In this document: positions 11,101 to 23,100 of the stretch, in pieces | Position numbering within the stretch: the stretch's first letter is position 1 | How the letters are laid out: each line of letters opens with the position of its first letter | Origin: Nematostella vectensis | Taxonomy: Eukaryota; Cnidaria; Anthozoa; Actiniaria; Edwardsiidae | Assembly: GCF_932526225.1 (NCBI RefSeq) | Contig: NC_064042.1 | Span: forward strand, 1,719,001-1,783,000 | Direction of reading: 5' to 3' | Length of the DNA stretch: 64,000 bases | The notes under the pieces: model-generated | Seen by the model: only the letters and a program-made list of their open reading frames with translations | Database searches by the model: none | Told to the model about the DNA's origin: nothing | Translations under genes and position numbers: made by a program

Positions 11101-14100
11101 ACTGGGTGATTGGTGGCAATACCGCCTTTACATCATTCAAAGGTTTCATTGGACCCACCACAATCTACCGGCTGAGAGCTGTGCCCATAGAGGAGGTAAG
11201 ATTTCTCATATTTGTTCTATGTCACTCCGATTAGTTTATTGTGGTCCCTTCTGTTTTTTGTTTCTTTTTCTAATTGAAATGAAATTATTGTTTTCCATAT
11301 GTTTTTAGATTCCGCTTCCTCCAACAGACCATTCAATGTTTTCCCTCGGTAAGCCCATGACACTTGGAAAGTGTATTTGTTTAGATGCGTCTTTTAGTTC
11401 ACAAAGTGTATTTGTTTAGATGCGTCTTTTAGTTCACAAAGTGTATTTGTTTAGATGCGTCTTTTAGTTCACAAAGTGTATTTGTTTAGATGCGTCTTTT
11501 AGTTCACAAAGTGTATTTGTTTAGATGCGTCTTTTAGTTCACAAAGTGTATTTGTTTAGATGCGTCTTTTAGTTCACAAAGTGTATTTGTTTAGATGCGT
11601 CTTTTAGTTCACAAAGTGTATTTGTTTAGATGCGTCTTTTAGTTCACAAAGTGTATTTGTTTAGATGCGTCTTTTAGTTCACAAAGAAAAAGATGGGGAT
11701 GATATTGTGGCATTCTTTGCTGTTCTTGTCCATAAGTTACATCCATAATAAAGGATGCTGTCAGTGCAAATGACAAATGAAATGGCAGTTTCTTAAAGAA
11801 AGATAGCGTGATTAGTTTACATTTAAAAAAATATGTACAGTACGTTACAAATTACTAAAACACTGGTCGGTGTCAAAATTGTCATTTCATAGAACTGTTG
11901 AACTGGCAACTGCTCTCAAAAAAGGTTATTATTGAAAGGAGAGCTTTCCTACTCGTTTGAGGTTGGAATAGCAGTTTTATAAATACGTAGAGATCATAGA
12001 ACTTTATTTCTAACCATCAGACCTACAAGACCACTTCGCTCACTGCTCAGCTGTGAATGCGAGGCTGACAGTCAGGTGGGAGGAGCTAATTCGTGAGCGA
12101 CAAATGAAGGAGGGATCTTTGGTTGGTGCGTAACAATACATTGCTACTCTTTGAAGTATTTTTTATTTGTTTTTCGCTCGTTTTCTCTCGTTTTACTTTT
12201 CATGGTTTCTCGGAATGGGCTCCTTATATTTTTATTCATGCTGGGTCTTGGGCTTCCTGTGTCAGTGCAAGCGCGTGGAGAATGGGCTCCTTGTGCTCTC
12301 CCCGTGTCCGACCTCGGGCTTCCTGTGCTATACCTTTGCTTACATGGGCGTACTATGGGATCGCGTGTTTTGGCTCCGTGGAGCGTGAAGCGTGCAATAT
12401 CATCGCGTGTTTTGGCTCCGTGGAGCGTGAAGCGTGCAATATCATCGCGTGTTTTGCATGCTCCGCACCAACCGTTCCTAAACTGTTATCAATCATCGTC
12501 GATTACAGCAACATTTCCGCTCTACCACGTCTTGAAATAGAGAGCCATCATCTTCAAAACTCCAATCCAAACTTGTTGAAAACATGCTAGGCTAAGGTTG
12601 ACGTGTATTTCTTGTTTCCTTGGAAACAAATGATAGCAACGGGTCAGATCTGGACGTTTTTGGGCGACATTTGTCTAAAGAGCTACTCAATATTAATCGA
12701 CTCTCTGTGAAGTGTTTAGGGCTGCCAGTCTCGCAAATATAGTCGCGCTCATTTGCATTTTCGAACTAGAAAGCTCGCCGATGGGAGTATGAACGCTCTC
12801 ACCTTCGGTCTTATGTTGTCTTGTTCGATTCAAACCGCAAGTTTATTACACCTGTTGAGCTTCGCTGGTTTCTTTGAAAAGTTAAGTGATATGAAACTTT
12901 GAAAACACCTGGTTGTTGAACGAAAAGTCAAGGATCTGCACTTTGAGATGCTTTTATTACCTCGTCAACGGCTCCTCGCTCTCACATTCGACACAGAGAA
13001 ACTGTTGGTCAGCGCATTTGACATTCCTGACTTTGAGTGGAGCCACACTGGTTATATCGTGAAAATTGTTGAGAAGAAAATAACATAATAATTAGCGCCT
13101 TGGAAGGTATATTTATCGCTGTCAGCGGTCTCTCGATTTCTTATTTAGTAAGAGACTAGTAATTGCCTCACTGCGAAGTCGAGTCTGCAGAAGTCTTGGG
13201 AATATTGACTTAGGTAATATCATCTTGTGAAAAAGTCAAGGAAGGGAAGTAAGGAAGTGATCAAAGAAGATGGAGGAAGCGCATTTCTCAATTTCCCATC
13301 GGAGCACGTACACCAGCGCCACTGAATTGACAAAACTCGGAGAAAGCCCATTCAGCCTAGCGAAGACGCCACGAAAGACTTCGGCGCCGACTCGGAGTGA
13401 TTCGCACAATCCACCGTTGCTGACGGAACTGCAGGTGCTAAAGAAAACAAACCTCGGGTCGGAATCAGGCCGAGAAAAACTTGGCGGCAGGCAGAGGAGT
13501 CTGTCTTCGACGATTACCGATTGCTCTCGGAGTTCCGAGACGAGTCGCTCGGATAACCGACGCAGCAGCAAAGAAACACACTCTCCGAACGAGGATACAA
13601 AAAGTCAAGAAAGAAAGGTAGGAAAAGAAAGAAAGATGGAGGAAGTGCATTTCTCTATTTTTCCGCGCATCAGGTACACCAGCGCCCCTGAATCGACAAA
13701 ACTCGGAGAAAGCCCATTCAGCCTAGCGAAGACGCCACGAAAGACTTCGGCGCCGACTCGGAGTGATTCGCACAATGCACCGTTGCTGACGGATCTACAG
13801 GTGCTAAAGAAAACAAACCTCGGGTCGGACTCGGGCGGAGAAAAACTTGGCGGCAAGCACAGGAGTCTCTCTTCGACAATGGTCGACTTCTCTCGGAGTT
13901 ACGAGACGAACCGCTCGGATACAAACTTCGCGTCGAAACCTGAGCGAGAAAAACTTGGCGGCAAGCACAGGAGTCTCTCTTCGACAATGGTCGACTTCTC
14001 TCGGAGTTACGAGACGAACCGCTCGGATAAAAACTTCGCGTCGAACTCGGGGCAAGAAAGACTAGTCGGCAAGCAAAGAAGTCTGTCTTCGTCGATGGAC

Positions 14101-17100
14101 GATGCCTATTGGAGTTACATGTTGCGACGCTCAGGTAACCGCCGCAGCAGTAAAGAGACCGTTAGAGATATCCAGGCCTGGTTTGATTTGAAGCTGAGAG
14201 GCAGTAGAAAGTCTAGTTCTGATGAGAACGCGAACTATCCATTAATGTCACAAACAAAGAAAATGCAGTATCAATGCATGTTTCAGCTGAGAGGTAACAA
14301 AGAATCAGGCTTTGATGAGAACGCCAGCTTTAAAACTGATGAGAACGCCAACTTTAAAACTGATGAGAACGCCAGCTTTAAAACTGATGAGAACGCCAGC
14401 TTTAAAACTGATGAGAACGCCAACTTTAAAACAAATAGCGTCCAGTCTCAGAACTTGTTTCAGGACAATAGGAAAGCAAGCTCTGACGAGAATGCTAATT
14501 TCCCACTTGCGCCATCAACGAAGAAAACCCAATCCACGCATACTGTTAAACTTGGGAGTAGCTTAAAAGGAGGCAGAATCCCTGACGAGAATCAGAATTA
14601 TGCACTGGTGTCCCCCCAAAAAACAACCGACTTTGATTTCGACACTGTGTCCAAAGTGACAAGCAACGAGATATATACCGAGCATTTTGCTGGCGCGCTG
14701 TACGACGCATTGGAGCCAAGCTCTCCCGTGTTACCCTACACAAAAAAGGCATCTAAGACGAGTCCCCCCACCGTCCCCTCCCCTACAGCTATAGAGAAGG
14801 AGCTCAGCTACTGGAAGTCCAAGGATGGAACCCCGGGGAATCCAACGTGGAAAATGCCCAAAGAGCTCAACGACCTTCGATCGCATTTTCGTTCGATGAT
14901 TATCATAGCAGGATACGTCTTTTTCCCGCCAGACAAAAATCCCCTCTCCCTCCCCCAAGGGTCCACCTTGCGCGTGGAGTTACGGGATGCTTTGGAACCC
15001 GAACACGTTCACGGGAAGGCGACGGTGGACGCGTCATTCTACCGGCGGGGTACAAAACTCGGGTATACGATAATTTGCCGTAAGCCAAAGTTCCCCTGGG
15101 CGTATAGCGTATGGGGGGTTCTAAATGTCGGGTGGTCGCCGACGGACCATGAGTGGCTGCGTGCTGGGGATTACGTCACCAAGAATGAGCACCTCATCAC
15201 CATTAACGAGAAAGGCAGTTACGTCATGGACTTGTCGCTGACTTTAGTGTCCCCTGTATGTCGGCCCAGAAAGCCTTCGGATTTCTAGTAGTGGTAGCTA
15301 GGATTACCTCATAGAAAATAAGCACCTCCTCACCATTGACGAGAAATTACGTCATGGACCTTTCGCTGACCCCAGTGTCTCCTGTCAGTCGACTCAGAAA
15401 GCCTTCTGCCTTGTGGCAGCGACACCAGGAAATATACCTTGTGTTGTCGAATGCTGACCACATCTAGACAAACGCCAGCGTATTTATAAGGGCTATTCCT
15501 ACGTCAGTTATGCATTTGAAGTGTTTTTAGACAGAGGTTTTAAAAGAAAGGAGACAAGCAGACCCAGAAGAATACATTCTCTGAATATAAGAAATCATAA
15601 CAAAGGCGATCAAGCGCGATCAATCCCTTCAATCTCAATCAATGCTTTGCAAATTTGAGTTCCATGTTATTTTCACGTCTTGGAAGGTTCTATATGAAAA
15701 GCTGAAATCATATGCTTGAACAGGGGCATGTAGGCTCGGAGTTTTGTGGGAGAGAGGGTGCGCAGGCATAGATACAATTCTTTTTGACCCAGTGGGTGGG
15801 TGGGTGGGTGGGGGCGTACTTCTTTGCGCTCCGTCTTAGCTAAGCAGTCTCGGCAACGCATTCTCAGTCACGCGCTCTTGGTTATCAAGTAGCTGAAAAA
15901 CAATTAGTCACGCGTTTTAATTATGTGTAAAATGTCGTGAGAACCATCGTTTTTATCAGTGATAAACTATTCCGTTAATGTAAAGAAAATACAAACATTC
16001 GCCTTAAGACTTTAAAAAGTTAAAAGCCTTTGAAATATATCTGTTAAACCTATGTGTAGTAGTTATCAGTTGTTGATATTTGTTTTTGATATTTCTGAAT
16101 GTGTGCTGCAAGATCTAAGAAAAATATCTATAGCTACCCTCCTTGCTTACATCACAAATCAGTTCTTGGGAAAAAAATGAAGTCCAACATTTTATGCTCT
16201 ACCGCCCTTCAAAGATTTGAAATATTTTTCCCTCTTTCCCAAGAGAATTTCGACAAAGAGTTTTAACTAGCATTATCCAAAACATATCATAGTCATTACT
16301 GCGATTCCTCGCTTCATATCTCAGTTTGACACTCTGGCTTTTCGAAGGGTGAAGAACAGCCAAATCTCAGGCTTTTTTGCAAATCCCGTCTATGTAGCCA
16401 TAGTTTGATGAGAGCCATGCTGGTAAGAAGATAAGAAAAAAAATGTCACCCCTACGTCTCTCTACCTCTAGGAGCCTGCCCTGCGCACCAAGCCTTGGAT
16501 GACTGGCAGTCTCTTACAAGACCCGCCCGCGTACGTCATCAGTGTGACGTCACACTATCCGGGGAGACGCCCGAGGTGGACCAGGTTCTAACACATCTGC
16601 TGCACAATACTACTCTCACCAATATGTCTGCAGTAGGTGAACAACTCTACCGTCTCGCTGCTAAGGCTTTGGTACGTACCTCTTATATACTCTCCAACTC
16701 TACCGGCCCGCTGCTAAGGCTTTTGTACGTACCTCTTATATACTCTCCAACTCTACCGTCTCGCTGCTAAGGCTTTGGTACGTACCTCTTATATACTCCA
16801 ACTCTACCGGCCCGCTGCTAAGGCTTTTGTACGCGTTTTTTTTTATATACTGTCTAACTCTACCGACTCGCTGCTAAGACTTTGGTACGTACCTTTTACA
16901 TACTCTCCAACTCTATCGACTCGCTGCTAAGGCTTTGGTACGTATTTCTTATATACTGTCCAAATCTACCGACTCGCTGCTAAGGCTTTGGTACGTATTT
17001 CTTATATATATTCTCCAACTCTACCGACTCGCTGCTATTGGTACATATCTTACATATACTGTCCAACTCTACCGACTCGCTGCTAAGGCTTTGGTATATA

Positions 17101-20100
17101 ACCTATATAACCTAACTAACCAAAAGGTTTTAGCGCAGGCCGTACGTTATACTCAAACATTTAAATAGCAAAGAGTAAGCAATTTCACAGAAAATTAGTA
17201 GCTTTGTTCGGCGGAAATTTAATCAAAAGAAAAAAAAGATTATTTCGACATCATTTGCCTTGAAATTAAAATGCTGATGAGATTGTGACACATGTTTTAC
17301 GTGTTCACTAATCTTTCCCTCTTGCAGACGAAATCAGTTGACAGTGTAATGTGGGCGTTACGTCTTCTCAGAGTGTCTGGTTGCCTTGGTAATGCACAGG
17401 CTTTTTACACGTCATCAGTTATTCACGTGACCGGGCTTGGCGTGACTCGAAATGTTCAAAAGGTAACGTTGGTGTCTTGCTTGGTTTCTGTTATTTACAC
17501 TGGACCTAATAAACATGATAATCTGATAATAGTGAGAAAAACCAACTTTATGTTCTCGGTAGTTAGAGCAGTATTTTTTTTTAGTTGAATAGTGGCAGAA
17601 GTAACAAATGCCTAAAATAAAACGACCCTAAAACTCAAGCTTTGGTTCAGATATATTAGTTTAGACAAGCTAGTGTATGGCAAATTTGAAGTTTTAAATT
17701 AAGAAGATTCCTGGCTTGCAGGCCTGGTTACAGTTACTGGTTTCCGCTCGCGATAGCCACGCCCTTTCCCAGATGTCGCTAGCGTACCGCTATCTGATTG
17801 GACAAGACGGAATTCCCGAGGATTGTGATATAGCAGCTGGTAAGAGAAAGAGGGAGGGAGGGAGGGAGGGAGGGAGGGAGGGAGGGAGGGAGGGAGGGAG
17901 GGAGGGAGGGAGGGAGGGAGGGAGGGAGGGAGGGAGGGAGGGAGGGAGGGAGGGAGGGAGGGAGGGAGGGAGGGAGGGAGGGAGGGAGGGAGGGAGGGAG
18001 GGAGGGAGGGAGGGAGGGAGGGAGGGAGGGAGGGAGGGAGGGAGGGAGGGAGGGAGGGAGGGAGGGAGGGAGGGAGGGAGGGAGGGAGGAGTTAAGGGGG
18101 GAGGTTAACAAGTTATCACAGTTGCCATCGTGGGGCCAATGGCTAACTTTTAAGCAGCAGTAACGTAGAATACTTTATTGTGTAGTTCCAGAAAATATCC
18201 ATACCCCCCCCCCCCCCCCCCATTGAGGGGATTGGAAATTCCAGAGGGGTGGGGGAGGTATGACCCCCTCAATAGGGGAGTATGGATATTTTCTGGAACT
18301 AAACATTTTGTGATGTAGATAAGAAATCGACTCTCAGATCATATTCAAAACAATATTGAAATAAAAATGCACATTTTTTGTTCAATCATGAACACTTGAT
18401 CATGCGACGTATTTGGGTTCTACGTTCTTGTAGTTCGTTATTTATCTTTCAATACGCTTTAGGCTACTACAAGATGGCCGCCGTCACCGACGTATTTGGG
18501 TTCTAAGTTCTTGTAGTTCGTTATTTATCTTTCAATACGCTTTAGGCTACTACAAGATGGCCGCCGTCACCACCGACAAGGTCCTACAGGAACACCAGAC
18601 AGTCCACGTGAGTAATTCTCCCTACTGCTATAAGGTATTTTCTAACGATAGGCAAAATTCTATTTATATAAAACGCATGCAAGGCTACATAAGGAGAAAC
18701 TTAAAGTTTATCACTTTGTTACATGCTCTCTCTTTACCAGACCCATTCAGAGGCCGTGCGACTCGACGACTCGGAAGAGTTAGCCAATCACCGCGGAGTT
18801 AAGTCCGATCTGTTCCAGTGGCTATCCCATCAGGCACAGCAAGGCTTGTCAGAGGCTCAGGTCAGCGGATGGTCGTAATATTCTCGGCATAGATGCACCC
18901 CATCAATAAGTGCAGTTTACGCCAATGACGCGCGGGTTGATACGTGGCGCGCGATTTGAAACACGGCGCGCGCGGTGAAACGCAACATGCGAGTTGAATA
19001 CGACCGGTGAGCTGCCAAACAGCCAAATTTACATACGGGCGAATTTACATACGGCGCGCGAGTTGACACACGGCGTGCGAGTTGACACACGATGCGCAAT
19101 TTGACAACACGACCGGTGAACTGACAAACGGGCAAATTTACACACGGCGCGCGAGTTTACAAACGATTCGCAATTCGACACACGGTGCACAATTCGACAC
19201 ACGATGCGCGAGTTGACACAAGGTGAACGAGTTGACACACGGTACGCGAGTTGACACACAGCGCGTGAGTTGACACACAGTGCGCGAGTTGACACAGGGT
19301 GCGCGATCTTACGCGTTGCGAGCGAGTTGACACACATCACGCGAGTTGACACACGACCCTCGAGTACACAAAAGGTTTGTTACTGAGAATTCCTGTTTAT
19401 GATTGTCGTCCAGAGTATTATGGCGGACATGCACTATTACGGCAAGCGTGGGTTCACGCGTGACCTCGAGGAGGCCGCCAAGCTGTACCAGATGAGCGCA
19501 GAGCAGGGTAACCCCGAGGGACAGTTCAACCTCGGCATCTCCAAGCTCAAGGTGTGTATGTCAACCATTTTTGTCAACCATGCTTGTTATGTGACGTCAT
19601 TTTACGTCATACTTATGTCCGTATCTGGTGATGTTATCCTTTATTCTTATGACGTCATTTCTTTTGTGTGGTGTGAATGTGGTAATGTCATCATGATAGA
19701 TGATATCATGATATTATAACGTAGCCGTGGTTGAAGTATTTGCTATTTATTGGGCCGTTACCCAGAAATGGCTTGGAAATTTTTTTTTTAATTTTTTATC
19801 CATGCCCGAGAGGCGCCTGAAGAACTGAAAAAGACAGCCCTTCATACTCTAGCATGTTATTAAATACATTTGTGTGGTTGAGGTAATACGCTATGGTTGG
19901 TTTGTTTTGATTTGATATTTTTTCTGCCTTAGGGTCATGGGACCAAGAAAAACGTCACGGAAGCCGTGGAACTCATCAAGAAAGCCGCAGACAAGGATTT
20001 TGGTCCGGCCTTGAACGCTCTGGGTTTCTATGAAGTGAACATGCGATCTAACCTCAGCGGTGCCGCTATTTATTTCATGCGCGCCGCTAAGAAAGGAGAC

Positions 20101-23100
20101 CGAGACGGGCTATACAATCTCGGCGTTGCCTATGACAACGGATGGTTAGAAGGGCAACCCCAAGATAAGGTAAGGAATGACTGTTGGACTCAGCCGGGAC
20201 TCTCGGAATTACATGTGGGAGGCAACAGAAACATCTATATTTATTAATTACCAGCTTGTTTGTCAGCCAAAAAAGAATCATCCTTTTTCTTAAACAAATT
20301 TTTCGCTTTTTGTGTTAAAAAAACGGCTCAAGTATCCATAGAAAGTTAGGTGACCCAAGCTGCAAATGGCCAATTCAAGTACAGTAACAGTTAGGTCCAT
20401 AAAGTATGCATTATTTTTTACATAGTAATTCATCTTACAATATGCTTTGCTCTCACCTCCTTCGGTCACCAGTTCTTGTTTGTTCGTTTACTAAGCTACA
20501 AAATCTAATATTACTAGAAACTTGCGTTCCGGTACTTCCGGTCAGCAGCTGATAAGGGTCACCCTAGCGCATGCGTATTGGTGGGCGAGGAGCTTCGCGT
20601 TGGAACATATCTACGACGTCATTGCGGAAACTCGGTCGTGTATCTCCGATTCCTAGCCGAGCAGAACCCGGAACTCGGCTGGCTGCTCCGAAGAGCCCTG
20701 GACGCATACTACGTAGGAAATTGGTAATTGACATCTGTATTAAATCTTGTTTACCATTTCTCGTTTTTGTCAGGGTTTACTCCTTTTTGAACTCCTCTTA
20801 CATCTTATTTGAAGGATATCACCAAATTAGTTACTATACCCTGGCTAACGAAATCTGTCATCAATACGAAAATTGGTAGAGTAAAAAAACAGTGTTTAGT
20901 ATAGCCCAAGATAGCCAGTAAGCATCAAGGTTTTAACATCCAACCCCTTTTTCCAGCGGATCCGCCCTTCGTGATGATGCCCTCCCCATCTTGAAAAAAA
21001 AACGCATCTGTCCCTGAAAAAAAACGCTAACGCTTATATCAAGAGCTTTTGTTTTTAGGTACAAGACTTTGGTGTTCTTTCTTCTGGCTGGGGAGACCGG
21101 AATGGATGTACCTCAGTACAACACTGCGCTTCTATGCGAAGAAAATCCAGTAAGTCATGGTACTAGTAGAAACCATATGGTGTAAGTAGAGAACAATGAA
21201 GTGGCTATAGATAGTAACAAGTGTCTTTTATCATATCTTTATTTGGATCTTTATAAAAAATGTCCTTATAATGCAGGTTCTCGTCATCGGTAGAAGCCTG
21301 TCATTCTTGAGGCATCTTGTGTGACAGTTTGTGTTGTGTTATTGTAGGATCTGGTAAATTTGAGCACAGTGGATTGCAGGTGGCGGTACTATAACTCGTC
21401 TGCTGAGCTTGGATGGGTACACTGTGAGTACCATACCCACCCTTAGCTTAAATACCCTGAGAGTGTCCATTCTGCACTCGCCCCTTCGTGTGTTTTACCC
21501 TTCTAGTCCATTCTGCACTCACCTCTTATGTGTGTTTACCCTTCTAGTCCATTCTGCACTCACCTCTTGTCTGTTTACCCTAGTCCATTCTGCACTGACC
21601 CCTCGTGTGTTTTACCCTTCTAGTCCATTCTGCACTCACCCCTCGTGTGTTTACACTTCTAGTCCATTCTGCACTCACCTCTCGTGTGTTTAACCCTTCT
21701 AGTCCATTCTGCACTCGCCCCTCATGTGCTTTACCCTAGTCCATTCTGCACTGACCCCTCGTGTGTTTTACCCTAGTCCATTCTGCACTCACCCCTCGTG
21801 TGTTTTACCCTAGTCCATTCTGCACTCACCCCTCGTGTGTTTTACCCTTCTAGTCCATTCTGCACTCACCCCTCGTGTGTTTAACCCTTCTAGTCCATTC
21901 TGCACTCGCCCCTCATGTGCTTTACCCTAGTCCATTCTGCACTCACCCCTCGTGTGTTTTACCCTAGTCCATTCTGCACTCGCCCCTTCGTGTGTTTACA
22001 CTTCTAGTCCATTCTGCACTCACCTCTCGTGTGTTTAACCCTTCTAGTCCATTCTGCACTCGCCCCTCATGTGCTTTACCCTAGTCCATTCTGCACTGAC
22101 CCCTCGTGTGTTTTACCCTTCTAGTCCATTCTGCACTCACCCCTCGTGTGTTTACACTTCTAGTCCATTCTGCACTCACCTCTCGTGTGTTTAACCCTTC
22201 TAGTCCATTCTGCACTCGCCCCTCATGTGCTTTACCCTAGTCCATTCTGCACTGACCCCTCGTGTGTTTTACCCTAGTCCATTCTGCACTCACCCCTCGT
22301 GTGTTTTACCCTAGTCCATTCTGCACTCACCCCTCGTGTGTTTTACCCTTCTAGTCCATTCTGCACTCACCCCTCGTGTGTTTTACCCTAGTCCATTCTG
22401 CACTCACCCCTCGTGTGTTTTACCCTAGTCCATTCTGCACTCGCCCCTTCGTGTGTTTACCCTTTTAGTCCATTCTGCACTCACCCTTCGTGTGTTTTAC
22501 CCTAGTCCATTCTGCACTCGCCCCTTCGTGTGTTTTACCCTTCTAGTCCATTCTGCACTCACCTCTTATGTGTGTTTACCCTTCTAGTCCATTCTGCACT
22601 CACCCCTCGTGTGTTTTCCCCTTCTAGTCCATTCTGCACTTACCTCTTGTGTGTTTTACCCTAGTCCATTCTGCACTCACCTCTCGTGTGTTTTACCCTA
22701 GTCCATTCTGCACTCACCCCTCGTGTGCTTTACCCTTCTAGTCCATTCTGCACTCACCTCTCGTGTGTTTTTACCTAGTCCATTCTGCACTCACCCCTCG
22801 TGTGTTTTACCCTTCTAGTCCATTCTGCACTCACCCCTCGTGTGTTTTACCCTTCTAGTCCATTCTGCACTCACCCCTCGTGTGTTTTACCCTAGTCCAT
22901 TCTGCACTCACCCCTCGTGTGTTTTACCCTAGTCCATTCTGCACTCGCCCCTTCGTGTGTTTACCCTTCTAGTCCATTCTGCACTCACCCCTCGTGTGTT
23001 TTACCCTTCTAGTCCATTCTGCACTCACCTCTTATGTGTGTTTACCCTTCTAGTCCATTCTGCACTCACCTCTCGTGTGTTTTACCCTTCTAGTCCATTC

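Noticed and set aside
5529-11102. Minus-strand frames of up to 1857 codons with THPCPLLCYHLHTP repeats
   Set aside because: They are generated by the 32-bp intronic array, which stays open in all three minus frames because three units give 96 bp without a stop. The array lies between two well-supported SEL1L3 exons on the other strand, and the composition is pure repeat.
17716-18108. Glu/Gly/Arg repeat protein (plus) or Leu/Pro/Ser repeat protein (minus) over (GGGA)n
   Set aside because: A microsatellite translated in either direction; only its first 40 or so plus-strand codons are real (SEL1L3 exon 10).
18917-19352. Minus-strand VSTRAPCVNS repeat proteins
   Set aside because: Derived from the degenerate CpG-rich repeat in intron 12, with no homology or splice logic.
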